16,708 nucleotides of DNA from Methanobacteriota archaeon (GTDB taxonomy: Archaea > Thermoplasmatota > Thermoplasmata > RBG-16-68-12), in the NCBI GenBank assembly GCA_005879045.1, contig VBLV01000057.1, forward strand, positions 1 through 16,708, read 5' to 3'. The notes beneath the pieces were generated by a model. That model saw nothing but the letters and a program-made list of their open reading frames with translations. It was not told the origin of the DNA and made no database searches. Both the position numbers and the translations under genes were made by a program. Shown here piece after piece: positions 1 through 6,967 of this stretch (positions are counted from its first letter, which is position 1; each line of letters begins with the position of its first letter).

Positions 1-143
1 CGCGGAACCCGGCGTTGCTGGAGTTCGTCCACAAAACTCGGTTCAAGGAGATGTTTCGCGCCCTTCGAATGTGGTGGGGAGTCAACGAATTTCCCGGAGA
101 CCCCACCGGTATCTGGGCGGCCGGGGGTCTGGAGAAAGGCTGA
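1..143 (+). CDS. C-terminal fragment of an unrecognised protein (5' end outside window)
   Basis: Reading from base 3, an open frame of 46 codons runs to a TGA at 141-143. The tail contains FKEMFRALRMWWGVNEFPGDP and then a Gly/Ala-rich end. The mix of aromatic and charged residues and the G/C-rich third positions look like real coding sequence rather than a chance frame. I do not recognise the family and no domain can be assigned from this short end. The stop lies 26 nt before the start of the small membrane protein at 170, so the two may be cotranscribed. The alternative is that one of the two other open frames here is the real one. Confidence 0.5.
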   Translation, partial: RNPALLEFVHKTRFKEMFRALRMWWGVNEFPGDPTGIWAAGGLEKG

Positions 144-169
144 AGGCGACTCACTCCTTGTCGCGCGCC

Positions 170-493
170 ATGACGGAGAAGCGCGTCCTTGCCCTCCTCG
201 CGATGCTGATGGGGCTCATCGCCGGGCTGCTCATCCTGGTCAACGCGCTCGACATCGGGCGTTCGAACTTGACCCTGAGCCAAGTGTTGAATGCGGGCAT
301 CGCCGCCCTCCTCGGGATCGCAATCCTAGTGGGGAGCCTCCTCATTTACCGGGGGAAGTACAGCTCGGGCGGGATCATCAACATCCTGCTGGGGATCGTC
401 GCGCTCATCCTGAAACTCGACACGATCGGCGGCATCCTAGCCATCGTCAGCGGCGTCATCGGACTCGTGGCGACGGAAGCCCCTCGCCAATGA
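170..493 (+). CDS. Small glycine-rich multi-pass membrane protein
   Basis: A 107-residue protein starting MTEKRVLALLAML. The frame stays open upstream to a non-ATG codon at 71, but that extension is Arg-rich and overlaps the preceding gene, so the ATG at 170 is preferred. About four hydrophobic stretches are visible, near residues 5-25, 38-60, 65-80 and 82-100, rich in Gly, Leu and Ile, with short charged loops such as YRGKYSSGG. There is no catalytic motif and no cysteine. It resembles in style the two other small membrane proteins in this window (5641-6039 and 6190-6597), but clear homology is not visible by eye. The stop is 3 nt from the stop of the convergent protease gene. Function unknown. 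Confidence 0.75.
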   Translation: MTEKRVLALLAMLMGLIAGLLILVNALDIGRSNLTLSQVLNAGIAALLGIAILVGSLLIYRGKYSSGGIINILLGIVALILKLDTIGGILAIVSGVIGLVATEAPRQ

Positions 494-496
494 AGT

Positions 497-1837
497 TCAG
501 ATCCTCGGCCCGATCAATTGCCAGAGGACGAGCCCGAGGATCAGGAACGCAAACGTGTAGCTCACGCCGCGGACGATTCGATCTCTCTGCTCCGTCGGGA
601 TGCCTTTTCGCAGGCGGGAGACGAGTCCTTCGATTCCGTCTTTGAACAGGTACCCGCCATCGAGGGGGACGGCGGGCAGCGCATTCGTTGCACCGAGCAT
701 CAGGTTGAGCCAGAACAGCCAGTACAACGCGTTCGCGAAGAGCCAGAACAGGGGAGCTGGAATCACGGCCGCCGGACCTTTGATCTGATAGAAGTGTGTC
801 GCGGGATCGTCGATCGGGGAGTAGCCGGAGAAGGGCAACGACACGTATGCGAGGATCGACCGGGTCACCCCACCAAACTTGTCCGGGTTCGTCAGCGGAT
901 GGTAGTAGTCGGTGCTGACGTCGAACGCGTAGATGCCGAGGACCGCGCGCCCGGTCGTCGGGTTTCGCTCGACGGGAGTGACGCTGTACGACGTGTTCTG
1001 TCCCGTCGCGGGATTGTAGGCCCAGACCGGAATCGTCGTGTTCGCTTGCACTGCCGAGAGCGCCGCGACGAACTCGTTGTAGGTATGCACCTCAGTGTTG
1101 TTGATCGATGTGATGACCGTGTTAGGCTGCATCCCGGCGAGGGCCGCGGGAGAGTTTGGCGTGAATCCCACTATCCCGACTCCGTGGTGGACCGGCGCGA
1201 CCGAGGTCAAGATAAGCGTTGAGAACAACACTGCGAAGAGCACGGCAAGCAAGACGTTTGTCGCGGGCCCGACCGCGTAGAGGCGCCCGCGTTCCCGCCG
1301 CGGGAGGGCGCGGAGCTCGTCCTCGTCCGGCTCCACGAACGCCCCGATCGGGAAAATCAGGAAAATGAGCCCGAGCGATCGGATCTTGATGTTCGCGACC
1401 CGCGACAGGATGCCGTGCGAGAACTCGTGGAGGATGATCGCGACCGCGAGGCCGAGGATGCCGTAGCCGAGCGGGATGATCGGATTGATGCCGGGCAGGC
1501 CGAGGAGCGTCTCGGGGGACGGCGGGTTGCTGCGGATGGCGGCGTTCTGGACGAGCGTCGCCTCCCACGCGAGGAGGACCGTCGTGCCGAGCATCGTCAG
1601 CGCCACGAGGACGATCGCGATATCGCCGAAGACCCGCCAGAACCGCTTCGGCCGTGCGAGGCGGTCGATGAGCTGTCGGCCGCGGACGGTCTTCCACATC
1701 AGGAAGGGCCCCGCCGGCGGCGGGGACGGCTGGAGTCCGTGCGGCTCGAGGAGTCCGCGCCGCTGGAGCCCGTACAAGCCGAGACACCAAAGGACGATGA
1801 CCCCGACGGCCGCCAGGAGGGGGAGGACATCCACCAT
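497..1837 (-). CDS. Site-2-protease-like intramembrane zinc metalloprotease (M50) with PDZ domain
   Basis: 446 residues. The zinc-binding HExxH motif is HEFSH at residues 137-141 inside a hydrophobic segment. The third ligand lies in the distal motif NALPAVPLDGG, with the Asp at residue 393. Between them, residues about 217-300 form a PDZ-like domain (GVGIVGFTPNSPAALAGMQPNTVI). Several membrane segments flank these, including an N-terminal one at about residues 5-22. This is the architecture of site-2 proteases, which cut membrane-anchored substrates within the bilayer. The frame extends 4 codons to a TTG at 1849, but the ATG at 1837 has GGAG 7 nt upstream and is preferred. It lies 36 nt downstream of the DUF6015-like gene on the same strand, so an operon is likely. 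The substrate is unknown. Confidence 0.93.
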   Translation of the reverse strand: MVDVLPLLAAVGVIVLWCLGLYGLQRRGLLEPHGLQPSPPPAGPFLMWKTVRGRQLIDRLARPKRFWRVFGDIAIVLVALTMLGTTVLLAWEATLVQNAAIRSNPPSPETLLGLPGINPIIPLGYGILGLAVAIILHEFSHGILSRVANIKIRSLGLIFLIFPIGAFVEPDEDELRALPRRERGRLYAVGPATNVLLAVLFAVLFSTLILTSVAPVHHGVGIVGFTPNSPAALAGMQPNTVITSINNTEVHTYNEFVAALSAVQANTTIPVWAYNPATGQNTSYSVTPVERNPTTGRAVLGIYAFDVSTDYYHPLTNPDKFGGVTRSILAYVSLPFSGYSPIDDPATHFYQIKGPAAVIPAPLFWLFANALYWLFWLNLMLGATNALPAVPLDGGYLFKDGIEGLVSRLRKGIPTEQRDRIVRGVSYTFAFLILGLVLWQLIGPRI

Positions 1838-1873
1838 GCGAGGCTCCAAACGAACCTTCTGGTCTATTTCAAC

Positions 1874-2257
1874 CTATCTCGCCGGCAGTTGGCGTGTCCA
1901 GATGTCGTCCGGCAAACTGTCGTACACCGCGAACGCGTTGACGTCCGCCTTCGGCCGCTGCGGCTTCGCGAGGGCCTTGATCCGCTCGACGCGGAGGATC
2001 CAGTAGTGGATCCGCCACATCTTGCCCTTCTTGATCATGACCTCTTCTTGGCGGGTCGTGAGGAGGCCTTCCTCCTCGAGCATGTAGAACACGTCGCGGT
2101 CCGCGACGTCGAGGTTGTTGTCGATCGCCTCCGTCTCGAATCCGAAGAACGACATGAGGTAGTCGGCGAGGGCCCGAAGGTCTTCCTCCGCCATGCCTCG
2201 CTTCCCCACCGTGGCCCGGAGGGCGGCGACCGTTTCGGACATCGTGACAACGGGCAT
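1874..2257 (-). CDS. DUF6015-like conserved archaeal protein, possible winged-helix fold
   Basis: 127 residues starting MPVVTMSETVAALRATVGKRG; MSETV at 2242 is an alternative start. The central part (DVFYMLEEEGLLTTRQEEV, then KMWRIHYWILR) matches my recollection of the Thermoplasmata family DUF6015, though no search was possible. The pattern helix, EEGLL turn, basic strand and WRIHYW strand looks like a winged helix, which would suggest nucleic-acid binding; that is an inference. No membrane segment or cysteine cluster is present. A TATA-like box about 30 nt upstream suggests an almost leaderless mRNA from 2257. The gene is followed after 36 nt by the site-2 protease gene, with which it probably forms an operon. 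The open frame runs further upstream to 2590, but that part is the mirror of cutA. Confidence 0.82.
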   Translation of the reverse strand: MPVVTMSETVAALRATVGKRGMAEEDLRALADYLMSFFGFETEAIDNNLDVADRDVFYMLEEEGLLTTRQEEVMIKKGKMWRIHYWILRVERIKALAKPQRPKADVNAFAVYDSLPDDIWTRQLPAR

Positions 2258-2283
2258 CGTAACGTCCCGCACACGAGGACCAC

Positions 2284-2293
2284 CAGATAAAAG
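2284..2293 (-). promoter_or_regulatory. TATA-like box for the DUF6015-protease operon
   Basis: Read on the minus strand this is CCTTTTATCT, centred about 31 nt before the ATG at 2257. That spacing predicts a transcript with almost no leader. Read on the plus strand, the same AGATAAAAGG could serve cutA with a leader of roughly 40 nt, so orientation is uncertain. Confidence 0.4.
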
Positions 2294-2350
2294 GCCGTCG
2301 AACCCATTCCTGTTCCTGACCCTGATAGCGAAGTGAGGGGGCGAAATCGG

Positions 2351-2683
2351 ATGCCACGCCGACGGATTCCGCATGCGATGGCCTACGTGACCGCGCCGGA
2401 CCGCGAGACCGCGCGGACGATCGCTCGCGTCGTCATCGAGGGACGGCTCGCCGCGTGCGCCAACTACTGGCCCGTCGAGTCGAGGTATTGGTGGAAAGGC
2501 GAGCAGGAACAGACAAACGAGTTCGTCATTATTTTCAAGACGCGACGCTCCCTCGTCCGGAAACTGATCGACGCGGTGCGGAGCGTCCATCCCGCCGAGG
2601 TGCCGTGTATCGTCTCATACCCGATGGGAGCGGCGCTGCCGGAATACCTGAGCTGGATCGACTCGGAGACGGCTCAGCGATAG
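2351..2683 (+). CDS. cutA: CutA1-family divalent-cation tolerance protein
   Basis: 110 residues, the usual CutA1 length. Family landmarks are TAPDRETARTIARVVIEGRLAACANYWPV near the N-terminus, RYWWKGE, the strand EFVIIFKT, HPAEVPCIVSYPM, and the closing YLSWIDSET. CutA1 proteins form very stable ferredoxin-like trimers and have been linked to copper and other divalent-cation tolerance, but their exact role is unsettled. The ATG at 2351 (MPRRRIPHAMAYV) supplies the residues before the first beta strand; a GTG at 2333 and an ATG at 2378 are alternatives. Its last 10 nt overlap the end of the convergent MEMO gene. It is transcribed divergently from the DUF6015 gene across 93 nt. Confidence 0.92.
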   Translation: MPRRRIPHAMAYVTAPDRETARTIARVVIEGRLAACANYWPVESRYWWKGEQEQTNEFVIIFKTRRSLVRKLIDAVRSVHPAEVPCIVSYPMGAALPEYLSWIDSETAQR

Positions 2684-3567
2684 ACCGCGATGGCGCCGTA
2701 TCCCACGGCCATCTTCGTGTCCCGGCTTACGTCGCTCGACGTGGCGTATTTCAGGAGCTTCGCTTCGGTGGCACCGAGGCGCTTCGCGGCCGTCAGCATG
2801 GCGGTGACCGCCCCGTATCCGCACATCGAGATGTCGTCCTGGGCGACCTTCGCCGCGAAGTGTTTCGGATCGAGGGCGAGGATCGGCTCGATCGCCTTCG
2901 CGTCTTGCTCCTGCGCGTACGCAGGGGCCGTGCGGCCTTTCGGCGGGACTTGAAAATACTGCGAGCCGACGTGCGTGAAGTCCGAGGACGCAATCAAGAG
3001 GACGTCTTTCCCTTTCACGGTCCCGGCCACGAGTTCCCCGACCTCCGTCGCGAGTTCGTATTCCTGGAAGGCCATGCAGATCGGGACGAACCGCACCCGG
3101 TCCGAGAGATGCTGCAGGAACGGCAGCTGGACCTCGATGCTGTGCTCGAACGGCAGCTGGACCTCGATGCTGTGCTCGTCCCGATGGGCGAGGATGTCCT
3201 CCTCGAGCGGAGGCTTCGACAAAGAGTCGTGAAGATCCTTGTCGATCGCCGCGACCCCGAGGGGCGTCTGCCAATCGTGGCTGGTCAGGGCGAGGGGCGC
3301 GCCTTGTCCGTGGTGATTCGGTCCGAAGACGACGAAGGACGCGGGCCAGCCGTCCGCCGCCAGCGCCGCGTAGCTGTGCGCGGCGACCGGTCCGGAGTAG
3401 ACGTAGCCCGCATGTGGGACCACGAGGCCGACCAGCCGCCGAGGTCCGCTTCGAAGCTCCGCGGGCCGACCCGGACCGAGCGGGTGGGTGTAGCACTCCC
3501 GAATCTGGCGGAGGAGGGCGTCGCGCGAGCGCTCGTAGAAAGCTCCCGCCACCGCCGGATACCGCAT
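2674..3567 (-). CDS. MEMO1 / AmmeMemoRadiSam system protein B family protein
   Basis: 297 residues starting MRYPAVAGAFYE, the typical MEMO opening. The residues that bind metal in human MEMO1 have counterparts here: His in PHAGY (residue 52), the His pair in GPNHHG (85-86), and Cys in SMCGYG (249). The family motif EHSIEVQLPF occurs twice in tandem, at residues 131-140 and 141-150, because of a perfect 30-bp duplication (see findings). The ATG at 3567 is chosen because it matches the family start, follows the rps2 stop by 13 nt and has a G-rich (AAGGGG) site upstream; an ATG at 3603 would overlap rps2. MEMO follows rps2 in many archaea. Biochemical function is unsettled; human MEMO1 binds metal and resembles extradiol dioxygenases. 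The mevalonate kinase gene that often follows in archaea is absent. Confidence 0.92.
   Translation of the reverse strand: MRYPAVAGAFYERSRDALLRQIRECYTHPLGPGRPAELRSGPRRLVGLVVPHAGYVYSGPVAAHSYAALAADGWPASFVVFGPNHHGQGAPLALTSHDWQTPLGVAAIDKDLHDSLSKPPLEEDILAHRDEHSIEVQLPFEHSIEVQLPFLQHLSDRVRFVPICMAFQEYELATEVGELVAGTVKGKDVLLIASSDFTHVGSQYFQVPPKGRTAPAYAQEQDAKAIEPILALDPKHFAAKVAQDDISMCGYGAVTAMLTAAKRLGATEAKLLKYATSSDVSRDTKMAVGYGAIAVYR
3118..3178. repeat. Perfect 30-bp tandem duplication (two copies) within the MEMO gene
   Basis: Bases 3119-3148 and 3149-3178 are identical, and the match extends one base further left. The unit length is a multiple of three, so the reading frame is kept and ten residues (EHSIEVQLPF) are repeated. 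No further copies or spacers exist, so it is a simple tandem duplication. Confidence 0.97.
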
Positions 3568-3580
3568 GGACGGCGCCCCT

Positions 3581-4204
3581 TCAGAGGGACGCTTCGTAAT
3601 CATCGATCGTGAACGTAAACTCTTCGTCGGACTTCAGGGAGCCGCGCGCCTTCAGGACCTCCCGGGTCACGAGCCAGTACACGGTCGCAAGCGCGCGACG
3701 GCCCTTGTTGTTCGTCGGAACGACGAGATCGACGTCCCGCACCTCGTTGTTCGCGTCGCACAACGCGACGACCGGGATTCCGACGTTCAGCGCTTCTCGA
3801 AGCGCCTGCTGATCCGCCGCCGGGTCCGTGACGAGGAGGACCTCCGGCTCCATGAACTCCGGGAGGTTCGGATTCGTGAGGGTACCCGGTACGAAACGGC
3901 CGGCGAGGACCTTCGCTCCGACGTTTTTCGCAAAGAGACGCGCGGGCTTCTGGCCGTACTGGCGCGCCGCGACGACGAGGATGTTCTCCGGCTTGAACCG
4001 GGCGAGGAACTTCGCCGCCTCCCGGATCCGGGTGTCCGTCTTCTTGATGTCCAAGACATAGAGGCCGTCGATCCGGACTTTGTAGATGAACGGCTTCATA
4101 TCGGCGCTTTTCTGCTGGGTGCCGATGTGCACTCCGGACGTGAGGTAGACATCCTCGGGGACGAGCAGTCCCTGCACGCCCGTCTGCTCTTCTTCCTGCA
4201 TCAT
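3581..4204 (-). CDS. rps2: 30S ribosomal protein uS2 (archaeal S2p)
   Basis: 207 residues, normal for archaeal uS2. Diagnostic stretches are [22 protein letters not shown] near residues 20-41, [56 protein letters not shown], and [28 protein letters not shown]. It is a structural protein of the small ribosomal subunit. The ATG at 4204 overlaps the enolase stop in an ATGA arrangement, which suggests translational coupling. MEMO follows 13 nt downstream. The open frame upstream of 4204 is the mirror of enolase and is not part of the protein. Confidence 0.97.
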   Translation of the reverse strand: MMQEEEQTGVQGLLVPEDVYLTSGVHIGTQQKSADMKPFIYKVRIDGLYVLDIKKTDTRIREAAKFLARFKPENILVVAARQYGQKPARLFAKNVGAKVLAGRFVPGTLTNPNLPEFMEPEVLLVTDPAADQQALREALNVGIPVVALCDANNEVRDVDLVVPTNNKGRRALATVYWLVTREVLKARGSLKSDEEFTFTIDDYEASL

Positions 4205-5412
4205 GCGCCTGCCTGGAGTTGTTCCTCGATCCGGATGAGCTCGTTGAGCTTCGCGATCCGCTCGCCGCCGACCGCGCCCGTCTTGATGCCGAGGCATCCG
4301 AACGCCACGGCGAGGTGGGCGATCGTGTCGTCCGTCGTCTCCCCGGACCGGTGCGACATCACGGTTGCGAACCCGGACTTGTGGGCCAGGTCCACGGCGG
4401 CCCGCGTCTCGGAGAGCGTCCCAATTTGGTTCGGCTTAATAAGGATAGCGTTGCCCGCTCGGAGTTCGATCCCGCGCCGCAATCGCTCCACGTTCGTGAC
4501 GAAGATGTCGTCCCCGATGACTTTGCAGCGGTCCCCGATGCGCCGGGTGAGATCCGCGAACGCACCGAAATCCTCTTGGTCGAACGGGTCTTCCACGCTG
4601 AACAGCCCATAGTCGCGGACGAGCCTCTCGACAAAATCGACCTGTTCCTCGGGGGAAATCGTTCGCTCGCGGTACCGATACTGCCCGTTGCGAAAGAACT
4701 CGGATGCGGCCAAATCGAGTGCGGGCTGTACGGCGAATCCGGCGCCCTTCGAGGCCTCGCGACACACATTTGCAAGGAGCGCGAGCGCCTCCTCGTCTGC
4801 GAGTTTCGCGACCCACGCTCCCTCGTCCCCGCGACCGAGGGCCGCGTCGGGGAGCTCCTCGGCCAGCGCATCGCGCACCAGGCCGTGAACCCGCGCATTC
4901 GTGAAGACGTTCGCCGAGACCGTCGGACCCTGAGACACCACCATGAATTCTTGAATCGTCGTGCCCCCGACGGCGTGACGGCCACCGCCAATCACGTTCC
5001 CCAGGGGAAGGGGCAGGGACAGGCGGGACCGCCCGCCCAGGTATCGAAATAGCGGTTGGCCTGATGCGACGGCGGCCGCCTTCGCGTTCGCGAGCGAGAC
5101 TGCCGTGGCGACGTTGCAGCCGATGCGGGCGAAGTTCCGTGTGCCGTCGATCTCCCGCAGCGTGCGGTCGAGTCCGGCCTGGTCCGATACCTCGCGGCCT
5201 TTGATCCCGGGTCCGACCGACTCCCGGAAGATCCGAATGGCTTCGTCGACGCCCCCTTCCGGAAACGCCTTGGGTTCGTGGGCTCCGGTGCTCGCGCCGC
5301 TCGGTGCCGCGGCACGGCCGGTCACTTTCGCCGCGCGGATCTCGACCTCGATCGTCGCGTTTCCGCGGCTGTCAAGAATTTTCCGAATCGAGGCCCCATC
5401 AATCGAGGGCAT
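4201..5412 (-). CDS. eno: Enolase (phosphopyruvate hydratase)
   Basis: 403 residues, about 20 shorter than most enolases but with the active-site set intact. Visible are SGASTGAHE in the lid loop, Gln154-Glu155 in IQEF, Glu197 in GDEG, metal ligands Asp233, Glu274 (VEDPFDQED) and Asp301 (GDDIFVTN), the catalytic base Lys326 (LIKPNQIGT), His354 (SHRSGET), and Lys377 (KTG). The enzyme interconverts 2-phosphoglycerate and phosphoenolpyruvate in the cytoplasm. The ATG start ([18 protein letters not shown]) lies inside the end of rpoK, a 14-nt overlap, and the stop overlaps the rps2 start. This is part of a widespread archaeal cluster with rpoK, rps2 and MEMO. Confidence 0.97.
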   Translation of the reverse strand: MPSIDGASIRKILDSRGNATIEVEIRAAKVTGRAAAPSGASTGAHEPKAFPEGGVDEAIRIFRESVGPGIKGREVSDQAGLDRTLREIDGTRNFARIGCNVATAVSLANAKAAAVASGQPLFRYLGGRSRLSLPLPLGNVIGGGRHAVGGTTIQEFMVVSQGPTVSANVFTNARVHGLVRDALAEELPDAALGRGDEGAWVAKLADEEALALLANVCREASKGAGFAVQPALDLAASEFFRNGQYRYRERTISPEEQVDFVERLVRDYGLFSVEDPFDQEDFGAFADLTRRIGDRCKVIGDDIFVTNVERLRRGIELRAGNAILIKPNQIGTLSETRAAVDLAHKSGFATVMSHRSGETTDDTIAHLAVAFGCLGIKTGAVGGERIAKLNELIRIEEQLQAGA

Positions 5413-5581
5413 CCGCGAACCTCCGGACGTTCAGAGGCGAACTCCCGGAGGAGAACTCTCGGAATGCGATGTCGAGTGGGTCCGCTTCTTGGTCCAGCGC
5501 CGTGATCGTCGGCGCTCCCATGGAAATTTGCAAAGCGCGCGCGCCGATGATCCGGGCCCGCTCGAAACGAGTGTACGTCAA
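5399..5581 (-). CDS. rpoK: DNA-directed RNA polymerase subunit K (Rpo6/RpoK, omega/RPB6 homologue)
   Basis: About 60 residues: [20 protein letters not shown], then [20 protein letters not shown] and [15 protein letters not shown]. This is the compact omega/RPB6 core that helps assemble RNA polymerase. The start is inferred to be TTG at 5581, directly before TYTRFE where RpoK proteins normally begin; GGAG lies 8 nt upstream and a TATA-like box about 38 nt upstream. The frame continues upstream to 5761, but that part is the mirror of another gene and is not conserved-looking. It overlaps enolase by 14 nt. The gene is easily missed because of the non-ATG start and short length. Confidence 0.92.
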   Translation of the reverse strand: MTYTRFERARIIGARALQISMGAPTITALDQEADPLDIAFREFSSGSSPLNVRRFADALD

Positions 5582-5616
5582 AGGGGGATCTCCGACGCGA
5601 CCAAAGTGCGGGCCGC

Positions 5617-5624
5617 TAAAAAGG
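5617..5624 (-). promoter_or_regulatory. TATA-like box for the rpoK-eno-rps2-MEMO operon
   Basis: On the minus strand this reads CCTTTTTA, centred about 38-40 nt before the rpoK TTG. A transcription start near 5592 would leave a leader of about 10 nt. It is the most AT-rich stretch between rpoK and the next upstream gene. Confidence 0.45.
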
Positions 5625-5640
5625 TTTCCGCCGCGACGGT

Positions 5641-6039
5641 TCATCTGAAGTGGTGCCGCACGACGATCAAGTAAATCAAGATCAGAGCCGGGATCACCGC
5701 GGTGAGGGGCGACGCGAAGCTTCCCACGATCGAGAGGACCATCACGATGACCGCGAGCCACCAGGCCCAGCCGCGCAGGTGGAGGAGTCCGACGCCGACC
5801 CCGATCCAGATGAGGCCGAACACGAGCACGATCGCGCCGATCACACCCGCGGCTAAACCGAACGCGAGGGGTAGTCCGACCCCGACCAGAATCAGCGGGG
5901 CCACGATGAACAGGAGTCCCAGGCCCACGATCAGGACGCCGAGGAGGATCGTGAGTACTGCGAGGAGAGTGACGCCGATCGGCCGGGACGGAGGCGGGTA
6001 GGGGCCGGGCGGATAGTAGCCGGGAGGCACGGAGGCCAC
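5641..6039 (-). CDS. Small glycine-rich multi-pass membrane protein with Pro/Tyr N-terminus
   Basis: 132 residues. The N-terminus is a Pro-Gly-Tyr segment ([17 protein letters not shown]) typical of small archaeal and bacterial membrane proteins with a flexible cytoplasmic tail. About four hydrophobic segments follow, roughly residues 21-45, 48-72, 74-90 and 95-125, separated by short loops such as HLRGWAW. The start is a GTG at 6039 with GGAG 9 nt upstream; no in-frame ATG precedes the tail. The stop lies about 60 nt before the rpoK start on the same strand, so read-through into the rpoK operon is possible. No enzymatic motif is visible. Function unknown. Confidence 0.8.
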   Translation of the reverse strand: MASVPPGYYPPGPYPPPSRPIGVTLLAVLTILLGVLIVGLGLLFIVAPLILVGVGLPLAFGLAAGVIGAIVLVFGLIWIGVGVGLLHLRGWAWWLAVIVMVLSIVGSFASPLTAVIPALILIYLIVVRHHFR

Positions 6040-6189
6040 GGGTCGTTCTCCGAAAGGTCCGAACTAGCTACTGGATAACTAGTCTTCGACGAGAGTTTCA
6101 GAACGGAGAACTCGCGACCCATCGACGCGGCGCAGGGTTGGAAGAGGACGGAGGGCCGCCCCTCCGTCGTTCGTCGAATCTCAAACCAT

Positions 6190-6597
6190 TCAAGGCGGAG
6201 GCATCGACGGAGGCATCATGGGCGGCGCCATGCCCGGGGCCATCGGTGCCGGGGCCTTCCAGGCGATCCCCAGGATCCCGCCGATGAGGCCCAAGATGAG
6301 CCCGATGAAGAACCCGCCAGTGGTGATGATGCTGAACAACGAGAAGAGCAGGACGACGACGCCCCACATGACGTGTTGCTGAGGCTTCATCCACAGCATG
6401 ACGGCCCCAACCAAGACGAGGATCGCGAAGATGAGGCCCACCGCTCCGTACAAGTAGGCGAGGTTCGGGTCCCCTCCGCCGATGAGCATGAGCGAGCCGA
6501 TCACGGACGCTAAGGCCATGACGACAATCGCACCTAGAAGGATGAAGATCCCTCCGATCAGAGACAACACAAACGCTGCCGTTGGTTTTTCAGCCAT
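6190..6597 (-). CDS. Four-pass membrane protein with Pro/Met-rich C-terminal tail
   Basis: 135 residues starting MAEKPTAAFVLSLIGGIFILLGAIVV. Four hydrophobic segments are visible, at about residues 8-40, 47-69, 77-93 and 94-112. They end in a low-complexity tail of Ala, Pro and Met (about 115-135) that probably lies outside the membrane. The opening (KPTAAFVLSLIGGI) is a style seen in many small four-TM proteins of unknown function. The ATG is well supported by a strong purine-rich site 5 nt upstream and a TATA box further up. It is transcribed divergently from the DUF5679 gene and lies 150 nt upstream of a related-looking membrane protein on the same strand. Confidence 0.83.
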   Translation of the reverse strand: MAEKPTAAFVLSLIGGIFILLGAIVVMALASVIGSLMLIGGGDPNLAYLYGAVGLIFAILVLVGAVMLWMKPQQHVMWGVVVLLFSLFSIITTGGFFIGLILGLIGGILGIAWKAPAPMAPGMAPPMMPPSMPPP

Positions 6598-6602
6598 CGC
6601 AA

Positions 6603-6610
6603 CCTCTCCC
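6603..6610 (-). promoter_or_regulatory. Strong ribosome binding site for the membrane protein at 6597
   Basis: On the minus strand this reads GGGAGAGG and ends 5 nt before the ATG. It fixes the start of the four-pass membrane protein and shows that at least some mRNAs here carry leaders. Confidence 0.65.
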
Positions 6611-6638
6611 TACATTCTGCGAGTTGTATCAAAATACC

Positions 6639-6649
6639 ATTATAAAAGT
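6639..6649 (-). promoter_or_regulatory. TATA box upstream of the four-pass membrane protein
   Basis: The stretch TTATAAAAG on the plus strand reads CTTTTATAA on the minus strand. It lies about 47 nt before the ATG at 6597, which predicts a leader of roughly 20 nt carrying the purine-rich ribosome binding site. Confidence 0.5.
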
Positions 6650-6691
6650 ATTGTGGACGCGGTTCGCGGAGAAACACTATGGGGACCACAC

Positions 6692-6699
6692 ACTTTATC
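6692..6699 (+). promoter_or_regulatory. TATA-like box for the DUF5679 gene
   Basis: ACTTTATC is centred about 38 nt before the ATG at 6734, giving a predicted leader near 12 nt. The better AT-rich box at 6639-6649 is more likely to serve the divergent gene. Confidence 0.35.
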
Positions 6700-6733
6700 A
6701 GGGGTCACCCCTTGCACCCGCGGTGATTCCCCC

Positions 6734-6880
6734 ATGGTGCAAGGTTATTGCGTGAAGTGCCGAGCCAAGCGGGAGATCAAGAACCCGGTCGCGGTCAAGC
6801 TAAAAAACGGCAAGCCCGCGATGAAAGGAAAGTGCCCCGTCTGCGGCACGACAATGATGCGAATCGGAGCTGCAAAGTAG
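6734..6880 (+). CDS. DUF5679 small zinc-ribbon protein
   Basis: 48 residues with two CxxC knuckles, Cys6/Cys9 (YCVKC) and Cys34/Cys37 (CPVC), and a basic linker (KREIKNPVAVKLKNGKPAMKGK). This is the DUF5679 pattern found across archaea and in bacteria. The four cysteines should bind one zinc. The fold resembles the small zinc ribbons of ribosomal and transcription proteins, but no function is established. The frame is open upstream to 6482, yet that part is antisense to the neighbouring membrane protein, so the ATG at 6734 is chosen. It stands alone between divergent and codirectional neighbours. Confidence 0.9.
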   Translation: MVQGYCVKCRAKREIKNPVAVKLKNGKPAMKGKCPVCGTTMMRIGAAK

Positions 6881-6924
6881 GCCGGCACACCCGGTGCGCG
6901 CGCCACCGGATTCTGGGCGACGAG

Positions 6925-6934
6925 ACTATTAATA
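6925..6934 (+). promoter_or_regulatory. TATA-like box for the aminotransferase gene
   Basis: ACTATTAATA is an AT-rich island centred about 38 nt before the GTG at 6968, placing transcription start about 11 nt upstream of the start codon. Confidence 0.45.
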
Positions 6935-6967
6935 CGCCCAGACCGTAGGTCAAGTCGCGGTGCTACG

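Noticed and set aside
3118..3178. Short tandem repeat considered as a CRISPR fragment
   Set aside because: There are only two copies, no spacer between them, and they lie inside a coding frame.
2455..4612. Two long plus-strand open frames (385 and 348 codons) opposite MEMO, rps2 and enolase
   Set aside because: The opposite strand encodes well-known conserved proteins in full; these are compositional shadows.
6062..6083. Two copies of ACTAG-containing hexamers upstream of the membrane protein at 6039, considered as an operator
   Set aside because: Only 5-6 bases repeat and spacing is unremarkable; it may overlap a weak TATA element but cannot be supported.
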